Assembly: GCF_000372725.1 (NCBI RefSeq)
Contig: NW_005199684.1
Location: forward strand, 668,030 to 732,029
Direction: 5' to 3'
DNA: 64,000 nucleotides
Source: Emiliania huxleyi CCMP1516
Lineage: Eukaryota; Haptophyta; Isochrysidales; Noelaerhabdaceae
Part shown: positions 32,769 through 43,400 of the stretch, one piece after another
Position numbering within the stretch: position 1 is the stretch's first letter
Layout: each line of letters begins with the position of its first letter
Program-made: the position numbers and the translations under genes
The notes under the pieces: model-generated
The model's input: only the letters and a program-made list of their open reading frames with translations
Database searches by the model: none
Told to the model about the DNA's origin: nothing

Positions 32769-33990
32769 GGTGTGAGGCTGTGCTTCTTCGCGCCGGGCAG
32801 CCTCAAATCAAGAAACGCCCTCCTTCTCGAGGACTCCCTTGGGTTGTCTGTTTTCTTTCTTTCTTTTCCTTGTTTCTTGCGGGTGCTACTGTTTGTTTTG
32901 CCTTTGCAGGCTCGGTTGGGGAGAGAGACCGCTGACGGATGGTTACAGTTGATTGAACAGTTAGTTGAGCTGTCTGTTCAGGGCCGCAGCGGCACAGGAA
33001 GGAGCTCGACGCAAGCGCCGCGAGCCTACTGCTGCAGAAGCTCGCCTCGAGCGTCGCGAGCTTACTGCTGCGTGAGCATACCGAGAGGGCCGTGCTCAAG
33101 CAAGGCGCAGGATATTCACGCCCTCCTATTCTGGCCATTCTGGTCCGGTCCGAAAAACCGGGGGTCATACTCTGCACGATCGTGTGGCAGCCGACAGATG
33201 CATGGCCACCATCTTTCCAGCAATGCGTAGGCGTCGCTGCAAGTGCACCGCAACGCGTATGGCGGCGAGGGGCTCTGCACTCGCTGCTAGTTTGCGGGCA
33301 ATTTCCACTGCGAGCACATCTGGCAGATCTCCCTTCAGCCCGCGGTGGTGTAAGTTCGGTGTGTAAGTTTCTTTTGCCGTGTTGTGCCAGTCCACGACTT
33401 ATTCCCCCTTGAAGAACGAATCTTGGGTGTGCGTTGCTTGCTTTGTTTCTTTAGAGAGATCGGCGATCCTGTGTACCGTGTTTGTTATGACCCCCCCCAT
33501 GAGCACACCAGCGAGGGAGGGCGAGACGATCGAGGGGTCCCGTACCATGCAGGTACCATGCGGAATCGACCCTATCCAGTGCTCAAGTGCTCAAGATCGG
33601 CGAGCGGGGGACGACCGCGAGGTGGCATGAAGTTCGCGAGAGTTGGCGAGAGCCGAGAGAGCGATGAGAGTGCACGGGCGCGGGCGAGAGACTCTGCACG
33701 AGCGAGACAAAAGGGGAGAGTCAGACGCCCGAGGGCAATAACATGGGAGGCGGCTAGCACCACACTCCTTCTCCCTAAAATCATCTTGACGGCGTGCGCG
33801 ACAATGGGTGCGGACGCCCGTGACGATTGCGCGCTCCGTGTCGCCCAGTCGCGCCAGTGTTGTGGCTTGTGCGAACGAAAAGAAAAACGAAATGCAGTTT
33901 TCTCCCCTCCCTCCCTTGGGTTTGGCATTGCTTCCTTCCTTTAGAGAGATCCGCCATTGGACTGGCGCGCGCACACACACACACTGGCAC
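32769..33990. repeat. Intergenic dispersed-repeat modules
   Basis: Holds the TTGGGTTGTCTGTTTTCTTT module at 32838-32866, a diverged copy at 33901-33940, the AGCACCACACTCC module at 33755-33780, and the ACTGGCGCGCAC module at 33960-33992. 33598-33690 resembles 18340-18420. ORFs inside these are not gene-like. Confidence 0.6.
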
Positions 33991-35199
33991 TTACGAATTT
34001 CCTCTCTGGGTTGGCTCGAGCATGCTCGGATGCCGGTCGGTCGCCGAGCGTCTCTCGCCTCGCCCCCAATGCCGCGAATCGACCCCCCTCCCTCCCCGTC
34101 CCGACGCTCCCGTGACCTGGCCTGACATGTGATATGACAAGTGATAGGAAGAGAAATTTCCTCGTCGCGAAAAGGAAGCCTCGATGAGCTCATAAGCATT
34201 GGTGCCTTGACTCGCCTCAGTAACCGCCGCCTTGCCGCAGCCTCTTTTGTACGTCAGCTTGACTGCAGGTGGCAGTGTGCCCAGTTTGATGCATCTGCTC
34301 ACCATCGGCGAGAGCTTCTTTTGGGGATAGTCTTCGCTGCAATGCGAACCACTAAAAACCATGTGCGGTGAGCATTCACCGCCACACGGCAGCGAAGGGC
34401 GCGACTCGAGGCGCTCCCTGAATTTGGGATGACGTATCATGTAATCGATCAAAGTACCGTCCATCCAAAAGTAGTCCTGTTTGTGCCCCACCGCGCCACT
34501 CGGGGTTGTGCGATTCGCCCAATACAGATCTGCCTGCGTGACCCACCGTGAGATGAGCTGAGAGTGTGGCTTGCTCACGATGAACCACGAGCAGAGGCTT
34601 TGGCCGAACATGAAGTAATCGCGCGTGGTCAGGTAACTCCAAATCCAGCTGTCAAGTGGCATCATGCATAGCATTGTTGAGTCCACCCACACACCACCGT
34701 GGTTGTTGAGAAGATTAAGTCGGATCATGTCGCTCTTGGCTTGGATTGTCATTGTGGACTTCAACTTTGATGCATCCATGTACCGCCCCACTGTAGCACC
34801 ACTGAGCACGGTGAAGTTCCACGACGGATTGTGCTGTCGCCAGCTTTGATGTGCTCGACGCACAACGTAAGGGAGCTCCTTTGTTCTGAAAGGGGGAAAC
34901 CACCGATGCCACAAGCTGTTGTCCTCCTCCCACAGTGTCCAGATGACTTTGTTCATGCGGCCGTTGCCAGGGTTCCCCGCCTCCTCGGCGATGTGCGAAT
35001 CGACGGCCAGGGCGGCGGCCGCGGCGGTGACCTGCAGCGGACCCGCCGTGAGCGACGAGAAGGCGCTCGCGAAGAAGCGGGCGGGCGCCGCCGCCGCGCC
35101 GGTGAGGCACGTGGCGGCGGCGGCGGCGGCGAGGCAGGCAGCGGCGGACGAGGCCGCGCAGCGGCAGGCGGCGGCGGACAAGGCCGCGCCGCGAGCCAC
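33991..35199 (-). CDS. Capsular-polysaccharide-type glycosyltransferase (Caps_synth/Gly_transf_sug)
   Basis: 402-residue frame. Residues 1-65 are Ala-rich with a hydrophobic stretch, compatible with a signal anchor. The catalytic part has KVIWTLWEEDN, then SWRQHNPSWNFTVLSG, then AKSDMIRLNLLNNHGGVWVD followed by ST: the DxD-type nucleotide-sugar site typical of PF05704/PF04488 enzymes, here with VDST in place of DxD. A type II Golgi glycosyltransferase acting on glycans or algal polysaccharide is the likely role. From about 34125 downwards the frame runs into a TPR-repeat remnant (see 34020-34090), so the last 40 or so residues are probably not native and the true 3' end is unclear. Base composition of 34130-34900 is clearly less GC-rich than the neighbouring genes, which may mark a transferred or recently moved gene. 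Confidence 0.75.
   Translation of the reverse strand: MARGAALSAAACRCAASSAAACLAAAAAATCLTGAAAAPARFFASAFSSLTAGPLQVTAAAAALAVDSHIAEEAGNPGNGRMNKVIWTLWEEDNSLWHRWFPPFRTKELPYVVRRAHQSWRQHNPSWNFTVLSGATVGRYMDASKLKSTMTIQAKSDMIRLNLLNNHGGVWVDSTMLCMMPLDSWIWSYLTTRDYFMFGQSLCSWFIVSKPHSQLISRWVTQADLYWANRTTPSGAVGHKQDYFWMDGTLIDYMIRHPKFRERLESRPSLPCGGECSPHMVFSGSHCSEDYPQKKLSPMVSRCIKLGTLPPAVKLTYKRGCGKAAVTEASQGTNAYELIEASFSRRGNFSSYHLSYHMSGQVTGASGRGGRGVDSRHWGRGERRSATDRHPSMLEPTQRGNS
34020..34090 (-). pseudogene. TPR (kinesin-light-chain type) remnant
   Basis: Reads approximately EARETLGDR with a broken HPS, the helix-turn of TPR_12 repeats. Same repeat type as at 35970-36260. Too short and broken to be functional. Confidence 0.5.
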
Positions 35200-35969
35200 C
35201 TCTTCTCCTCGGCGCGTGAATCACTCGGTTTGGCTGGGTCGCGAGACGCTGTTCGGTTGCCGGTCGCGCAGCTTGTATCTAGCTAGCCAGAGCTTGGCAA
35301 CCTTGCTTTCACGACCGTGACAGACCGTGAAATCAAGTACGTATCGCAAGAACGTGGGCGGAAATGCCCCCAGCCCACACGCCCTTGCTGACGACACGCT
35401 AGCGACCCTCGCGTACGTGCGCCTCAGCTCAACCACGGACGTACTTCGACACTACGTACGTACTGTCAAAACAGGGACGTACATACATGCAAGTACGACC
35501 TTATCCGCGCGACTAGTTCACGCCCTACGGGCGTGTGGCCTGCGGCCACTAAGGTTGCCAAGCTCTGGTATCTAGATCTGTCAGTGCTGTGCCCGGGGAC
35601 GTTTTTTTGCTTGAAGGCACACACAAAAAGAAAACAAACGTCTCTGTGGCGATGACTGTATGGTGGTTAGCCAAATGATGTCGGGTGAGAGGACGAGGCC
35701 GAAGAAAACAACAAGTAACTCAATCAATCAACGATCATGTGTAAGTGTTAGAGTTGTTTGGTATAAATCTCTCTCCGAAGAAGGCTGCGCACGGCCTTGG
35801 CGTAGAGGTTCTGACGCGTAAAGACCTCGACAGTGCGATCGGCGCCGGCGACGCCCGGCGACATGGACGGAAAAGACATGGACGGAAAAGCATGGACGGA
35901 AGCATTGGAGCGCCACGCGCCCTCGAGCGTTTGCGAAGGGATTTATTTTCCCACAAAACGAAACACGTT
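35200..35969. other. Intergenic with one repeat module
   Basis: The GTGTTAGAGTTGTTTGGTAT module lies at about 35745-35765 next to AAATCTCTCTC. Several CGTACGT words occur at 35395-35490. No gene recognised. Confidence 0.5.
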
Positions 35970-36263
35970 TCAGGTGACGGACTCTGGGCGTCGCCTGAGA
36001 TGGCCGAGACAGCAGATCGAGACGAGCGTGTCCGGGTGCCGGTCGCCGAGCTTCTCTCGGCTCGTCTCGAGATCCTCCCGATAACAGCGCCTCCGCGCCG
36101 AGCGCCCTTGTCGCGCAGCAGCCCGCCAAGGCTGTCGATTGAGACGGCGTGTCTGGATGCTGGTGGTCGCCGAGCGTCTCTCGGCTCGCCTCCAATGCCT
36201 CGCGAAGCAGCGCCTCCGCGCGCAGTCCAAGTCGCCCTTGTCAGGCAGCATAAACAGTCCTAG
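35970..36263 (-). pseudogene. TPR (kinesin-light-chain type) repeat fragment
   Basis: Two to three repeats are readable only by moving between frames: LPDKGDLDCAR, then EASRETLGDHQHPDT in another frame, then YREDLETSREKLGDRHPDTL. These match the TPR_12 consensus (R-E-x-L-G-x-x-H-P-D-T). Frameshifts between repeats show it is decayed. Similar debris sits at 34020-34090. Confidence 0.6.
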
Positions 36264-36709
36264 CTAGATTGTATCGACTCGATCGTGCGCGGTTGCCGGG
36301 CCCCTAGCGCAAGTGTCACGCCTAAGTTGGATTGCAAATATGGAAACCCGGTGAGTCAAGACCTTGTGGCAAAACTGGAACCGCGGCGCCGGGCGCGTGG
36401 ATGGTACGATGCGCGCTACGTAAACCTTAGTTATCTCGCAAAAAGGGGTGCTAGTATGAGCCCGACCCAGGTAGTGCGCGTGCGCTTCGGCGGTTAGTGG
36501 TGCACTAACCCCGAGAAACCCTGCGGAGTCGCTCCTTCCTCTCATCCAGTCCTCCTTCGGGAATGTTCGTAAGAGCTACATACATAGTAAGTTTAAACAA
36601 CCCGAAAGTAACCAGTGAAGAAAGAAAGAAAGAAAACAGAAATGGTGCAGTTCGAGTTGAAATCTTTTTGAGCCGCAGACGCATCTGTCCACGTTTTTGC
36701 GGGGCAGGA
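36264..36709. other. Intergenic upstream of the 36710 gene
   Basis: Contains a reversed CTTTCTTTC module at about 36618-36641 and, at 36549-36585, a block shared with 53873-53922 (CAGTCCTCC, GGGAATGT, CGTAAGAGCTACATAC), which may be a promoter-associated repeat. Confidence 0.5.
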
Positions 36710-37612
36710 ATGCGCCGCACGCTCCTCCTCTGCTGCTTCGGAGCGCGCGTCAACGCCGTGCTGGCGCCACCCTCCTTTGACCGGTGTCTGCAGCGCGGTC
36801 TCGGCTCCTGGCGTGGCGCGGGTTTCACATGGACGCCGGACGCGTCCGCGAGCACCACCATCCCGTTGGCTGTCGCACCGGGGCACATCACCGTGCCGTC
36901 TCCCTGCTCCTCCGACGTGCTCGCGGAGGCGCGCGGCGCCGTTCATGCCATGCGCGAGGAGCGGCAGCCGAGCGGCGGAGTGGTCGTGGTGAGCCAGCAG
37001 TCGAGCACGTGCTTCTCCTGCGGCTCGTGGTGCGAGGCGCCGCGCTACCTTGGCGGCGCGGGCGACGAGAACCACCTCACCTCGGCCCTCGGCTTCGGGG
37101 TGAGTGTCAACATCGCGCACGGCGACGAGACGCGAAAGCGGCTGCTCCTCGCGGTGGTCGGGGGCTCCCTCGCGAGCTGCGACGTGTACATCGAGGGGCG
37201 GGCTGGCGTGGCGATGCCAGAGAGCGCCGCCACGCTCCTCCAGCGGCGGCTGCAAGTGGTGGTCGACGCCAAGGCGTGGGAGGGCGGGATGACTCGCCGC
37301 GTCCTCAGCGGCTCGCCGGACGACGGCAGCGGCTGGAGCGGCGCGGCGTGGGAGGTCGAGGAGTCGGCCGTCGAGGGCGGCGCGCCGCTGCTGCCTCCAA
37401 ACGCGAGCTTCCAGCCCGGCGGCTGCTGGGTGCGAGTGGTTGACGCGGTGGAGGGCGGGGCGGAGGAGGGCCTGGTCGTCGAGGTTGGCTCGCTCTCGCT
37501 CGAGTCTGGCGAGGTGAAGGTGGTGCGGCAAAAGTGGACTGGGGCCGGCGGTGGCGACGGCCTGCACCTCACAAGTGTTCAGCTCTCCGAGGTGACCGCC
37601 GAGGCGGAATAG
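36710..37612 (+). CDS. Unknown protein with N-terminal targeting peptide
   Basis: The frame is open from 36563, but the Met at 36710 begins a clear signal-like sequence (MRRTLLLCCFGARVNAVLA), so I take it as the start; the product is about 300 residues. The mature part begins FDRCLQRGLGSWRGAGFTW and ends in beta-rich segments (GCWVRVVDA, GLVVEVGSLSLES, VKVVRQKW). Alternating strands with a Trp near the start would fit a lipocalin-like barrel such as the CpcS/CpeS or DUF3598 type, but the match is weak. It has seven or so Cys residues including CFSCGSWC. Targeting to the secretory route or the plastid is inferred. No introns are needed. Confidence 0.55.
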   Translation: MRRTLLLCCFGARVNAVLAPPSFDRCLQRGLGSWRGAGFTWTPDASASTTIPLAVAPGHITVPSPCSSDVLAEARGAVHAMREERQPSGGVVVVSQQSSTCFSCGSWCEAPRYLGGAGDENHLTSALGFGVSVNIAHGDETRKRLLLAVVGGSLASCDVYIEGRAGVAMPESAATLLQRRLQVVVDAKAWEGGMTRRVLSGSPDDGSGWSGAAWEVEESAVEGGAPLLPPNASFQPGGCWVRVVDAVEGGAEEGLVVEVGSLSLESGEVKVVRQKWTGAGGGDGLHLTSVQLSEVTAEAE

Positions 37613-37646
37613 AAGTGTACGTGATATGAGACGAGTACATACCACA

Positions 37647-38864
<1,218 letters not shown>

Positions 38865-40136
38865 ATGCAGCTGCTGTGTGCCGCCCTAGCGCTCAGGCTT
38901 CCGCGGCCGCTCGGCCGCGAGCTGATCGCTGGCGCCATCACGCCGGCGGTGCTGGGCGGCGTCGTCGCCGCTGGGATTGCGGGAGCTAGCGAGCCAGAGG
39001 GTCGCGTTTTAAGACTCGTCCCTCGGCGGCTTCAAGAGTACATGCGAGAGTCTCGCATCGCGTGGATCATGTACAGCCAGTTCGAGTACGTTGCGGCTGG
39101 CCTGGCGGTGTTTGCACTGGCGCCGAGAGGACAGGCGCGGCGGCTCCTCCGTGTCCAACGAGCAGGACCAGATTTGAAGGACGTCCCCTGCGGGCCTCTG
39201 GGTTCGCTCGCCGACGTCTACCTTCCCGGCGGCGCCTCTGCCGCCGCCTCGTTCGAGGAGATGCTCATCTTCGTGCCCGGAGGCGCGTGGTCGCACGGCT
39301 ACAAGTCCTTCTACACGCTCACCTCGCGCAGGCTCGCCACTGAGCTCGGCTGCGCCGTGGCGACGGTCGGTTACGGCTTATACCCGGTCGCGGACGGCGC
39401 GGCCCAGGTAGCCCAGGTGGAGGAGGCGCTGGCTTGGGCGGAGGCGGGCGCGCCGCTCCCGCCGGACGGGGAGCCGCGGAGGCGGCTTCTCAACGCGGGC
39501 GCTCGGCTCTCTGTAGTCGGTCACTCTGCCGGTGGTCAGCTCTCCGCGGCCGCGCTGCTCGGACGGAGTGGCGGCGAAGCCACCGGCGCCGGCGTTGCAT
39601 CCATCGGTTCGCTCGCGCTGCTCTCGGCGCCGCTCGAGCTGCGGCGGCACGTCCTGCACGAGGCCTCCCGCGGTGTGGCGACGGTCTCGGCCCTCTCCGC
39701 GGCGTTCGCCGGCGATGACGGCGCCACATATTCCGTCGGCGACGAGGCCGCTCTCGTGACAGCGCCCGGGTCGGACCGGGCCGACGGGTCAGGTCGGACC
39801 GGTCCGAGCGCTCCTCCGCCGCGCTACTTTGACGACACGCAGCCGATGGCGCGCCTCTCGCCCGAGTGCGCCGTGGCGGCCGGAGGGGCGGCGGCAGTGA
39901 AGAAGCTGCCGCCGCTCGTCGCGCTCTTCCACGGCGTGGAAGACCCCGTCGTGCCCGTATCCTCGACCCAGCGCTTCGAGGCCGCCCTCAAAGCGCGCGC
40001 AGACTCCTCGTGGCCCTCGGTGGTGTCAGAATACCGCGAGGGGTGCAGCCACCTCGACTACGTGCTCGAGCTGATCACTGTCTCAGACCGCACGCCGCCC
40101 CTCGTTGACTTCCTCCGCACGGTCGCCTTCAAGTAG
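38865..40136 (+). CDS. Alpha/beta hydrolase (carboxylesterase, ICME/BD-FAE-like)
   Basis: Single 423-residue frame. After a hydrophobic N-terminus (residues about 1-45) comes a second hydrophobic segment near 65-85. The hydrolase core shows MLIFVPGGAWSHGYKSF (HGG-like oxyanion motif), VATVGYGLYPVADGA, the nucleophile elbow VVGHSAGGQLSAAAL, LFHGVEDPVVPVSST with the catalytic Asp, and GCSHLDYVL with the catalytic His. Order and spacing fit the isoprenylcysteine methylesterase-like/BD-FAE group of serine esterases. The substrate is not visible. An Asp-Arg-Gly-rich insert (about residues 300-325) has no family counterpart. The two N-terminal hydrophobic segments suggest membrane attachment. Confidence 0.8.
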   Translation: MQLLCAALALRLPRPLGRELIAGAITPAVLGGVVAAGIAGASEPEGRVLRLVPRRLQEYMRESRIAWIMYSQFEYVAAGLAVFALAPRGQARRLLRVQRAGPDLKDVPCGPLGSLADVYLPGGASAAASFEEMLIFVPGGAWSHGYKSFYTLTSRRLATELGCAVATVGYGLYPVADGAAQVAQVEEALAWAEAGAPLPPDGEPRRRLLNAGARLSVVGHSAGGQLSAAALLGRSGGEATGAGVASIGSLALLSAPLELRRHVLHEASRGVATVSALSAAFAGDDGATYSVGDEAALVTAPGSDRADGSGRTGPSAPPPRYFDDTQPMARLSPECAVAAGGAAAVKKLPPLVALFHGVEDPVVPVSSTQRFEAALKARADSSWPSVVSEYREGCSHLDYVLELITVSDRTPPLVDFLRTVAFK

Positions 40137-40414
40137 ACGGAGCGCCTAGAAGGAGAAGGCCCTCGCGGTCGCTGGTGCTGCCGGCATTGTCCTGCTGGTT
40201 GATCTCCGCGCCGTGCTGCAGCAGCAGCTCGACCACCCGACTATCGCAACTCTGGTGAGAGAGAGAGTTGGTGTTGTCAACTGGTTGGCCCAAAGGCAAA
40301 GCTCTAATTTTGTCGGCAGCAAGACTAAATCGTGGGAATTAGGCGGAGGATATCCGTGCGGCGAATTTCTCTTTTTGCACTTGGAGCACTTGCAAAGTAA
40401 ACATTTTCGCGGCC

Positions 40415-43400
40415 ATGCACATCCCTGCCCTGACGATCGTCTCGACGATCGGCCTCCTCCCCGCGCCCCGAGTTCATGCACCGCTGCGGCCGCGCCCGTC
40501 CTCCGTCTGCGCCTCGCTGCCGCCGCCGCCGCCGCCGCAGCACGTTTTCGACGTCGAGACCGCGACGCTCCTCGCCGGATTTGCTTTCGAGGCGTACAAC
40601 GAGCCTGAAGAGGGTGATGCGCGGTGGGAGCGCGGCGCAGACGGGTGCAACGTGGCCTTCATGTCGGACGGCTTCGCCGCCGAATGCTACGCCGGCCGGC
40701 TCGAGGTGACGCTGCACGAGGTGCGCGACCTCCCGCCTCCGAAGCAGCTCAACCTCAACCTCAACGACCCGGCGTCGCTGCTGTCGGGAGGGAACGTCGA
40801 CCCATACGTGGTGTTCGCACTCAACGAGGAGGCCGCCAAGGGGCCAAAGGAGGGCGCCGTCGGCCTGCAGCGCGCCACCGACCTCGCGCGCACAGCCACC
40901 CGCTGGGCGAGCGAGGCCAAGCGCGGGACGGCCCGGGGCGCAGCAGAGTGGCCAGACGGCGGGGAGGAGATCTACCTGTACGTCAAAAAGGTGGAGGAGG
41001 CGCAGCTCGCGCTCACCGCCTTCGACGAGGACGTCCTGAAGGAGGACGAGGCGAGAGCCGCCCACGGCCACCCTATGGCCGCCCAGCCCGCTCTCCCCGC
41101 CCACTCCCTGCCCGCTGCCCCACTCCCCGCCCACTCCCCGCGCCATCCCTCCCACCCCACTCCACGCACACAGGCACTCGGCGCCGCGTCCGTCCGCCTC
41201 TCCTCGCTGCTCTCTCCCGACCCCGGAGGCGGCGGCTCGTGGAGCGGCTGGATCCCGCTCACTTGGAGACCCGCCGAGACCAAGGACAACGCGGTCCTCG
41301 CGGGCTCCGTCGCAGGCGCCGTCACCGCGAGAGAGAGCGATGGAGGAGCGAGAGAGAGAGAGCGATGGAGGAGCGAGAGAGAGAGCGATGGAGGAGCGAG
41401 AGAGAGAGAGCGATGGAGGAGCGAGAGAGAGAGCGCGGTGCTCCTCCGTCGCCTGTCACCGCGGGCTGACCGCGGGGCCCGTGGCAGGCGCCTTCATCGC
41501 CGGCCCGGTCGGCGCCGCCGCCGGCGGCGTGCTCGCAAACACCTTCCTGAAGAAGGAGGCTCAGGGCGAGGCGCGCGGCGCCAGCCTCCCTCGCCTCCCC
41601 CTCGCCTTGCGTGCGAGGGCGGCCGAGTCCCACGCCACTCACCCCCCAGCCCCCCTCGCTCGCGCACGGCGCCTCAGGTGCGCGTCTCCCTCCGTTACGT
41701 CGAGCTGGAGGCGCCGCCCGTCGAAGCGCCGCCGCCGCCGCCGCCGCCGTCGCCGATGACCGCCGCCGCGCCGCCCGCCCTCGCGTCGCGGACTGCGGCG
41801 GCGACGCCGGAGCGGGCGCAGCTGCTCCAGGCGGAGCTGGAGAAGCTGCGCGAGCGGATGCGGGCTGAGGCGACGGCCGAGGCGGAGGCGGAGGCGGAGG
41901 CGGAGGCGGAGGGCGCCGGCGCGGGCTTTCGCCTCCGCGCGGCCCCGCGCGGAGCGTCGGAGGGGCTGGACTGGACGGAGCTGAGGTCGCGCGTCATGGA
42001 GGAGGAGGGCGAGGGAGGGACGTACGAGCTCTGCTGCTACGTCGACCACGAGCCAACCTCGACCCAGGCTCGCTCTCTCGCTCGCTCCCCCTCGCTCGCT
42101 CGCCTCGCCCTCCCCCCTCGCCCTCCCCCCTCGCCCTCTCCCTCGCCCCTCTCCCTCACCTCTGGTCCTCTCCCCCCGGCGCTCAAGGTCGCCATGTGGC
42201 GCGACAAGCGGCGAAGGAGGATCGTCCTCTCCTTTCGAGGCACAGCGCGACACAGCCGAGATCGCGCCGAGATCGCGCCGAGATCGCGCCGAGATCGCGC
42301 CGAGATCGCGCCGAGATCGCGCCTCGGCGCGGCGGGGGCCGTGTCTCCTCCTCCGGCCTCCCTCTCCTCGGGCCCACCCCACCCCGCCACGCTCTCCCAG
42401 GCACGTCCGACGTGATGGATGTGCTGACCGACGTCAACCTGCTGCAGACGCCGCTCGAGCAGCGCGCGGACGGCGCAACCCTTCTCGACGACCCCTCGCG
42501 CCGGCGCTGAAGCCGTGTCGCGCCCACTGCCCTCCACTGCCATTGCCCTCTAGGCGGCCGCTCGGACGACGAGCGCGTCGTGCACGCGGGCTTCTTCGCG
42601 TCGGCGCGCGCAGTCAACCGGAGGCTCAAGGAGCTTCTCGTGGCTGCGTGTGTCGGCACGCCCGGCGACTGGGAGGCGCTCGTCGCGCGGCCCGGTAGCT
42701 CAGCGGGGCGGGAAGGGCGCTTGCTCACACCTCACCGCCGCGGGTAGGTGCGGGTAGTGGCTTAGTTGATTAGCTCACAACTGACGCCGCGGGTAGGTGC
42801 TCGTCTCCCGTCCACTCGCTCGCCGGCGTTGAGGAACCTTCAAGGAACCTTCTAGGACCCTTCTAGGTGCTCGTCACCGGCCACTCGCTCGGCGGCGCGC
42901 TCGCCACGCTCTTCGCGCCCGAGGTCGCGCGCGGCGTCGACGCGTCGCGCGGCTTCAAGGAGCGCGCCGACGAGCCGTGGTTCTCGTCTCTCGTCGAGCT
43001 CGTCGCGGGCAAGGCGTCGGCAGTGCCGCGAGAGGGAGTGCCAGAGAGTGTCCGGCAGCGCCCGACAGCCTCCCTACCTCGGCAGGCGGCCGAGCTGACG
43101 GGGGACGTGCCGGTGCGGCTGAGGCGCGTGCGGCTGTACACGTTTGGTGCGCCGCGGGAGAGCTCTGCCCCCTCTCCTCGACATATCTCCCCATATCTCC
43201 CCATATCTCCGCGGGCGAGCTCTGCCCCCTCTCCTCGCCGCGTGCGCCACGCCCGTCCACGACGCGTCCCGCAGGCGCGCCGCGGGTGGGCAACTCCGCC
43301 TTCGCCGCCGACTTCGACGTGCTCGTCGCCGGCGTGCCTCGCGCACCCGGTGCGGCTCCGTGAGCCCTCTTGGGCCAACCGCCCTCTCAGGCGTTGGGCA

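Noticed and set aside
42690..42760. tRNA-like start (GCCCGGTAGCTCAGC)
   Set aside because: Only the first 15 bases look like a tRNA; no anticodon arm, T-arm or acceptor pairing follows, and it lies inside a lipase intron.
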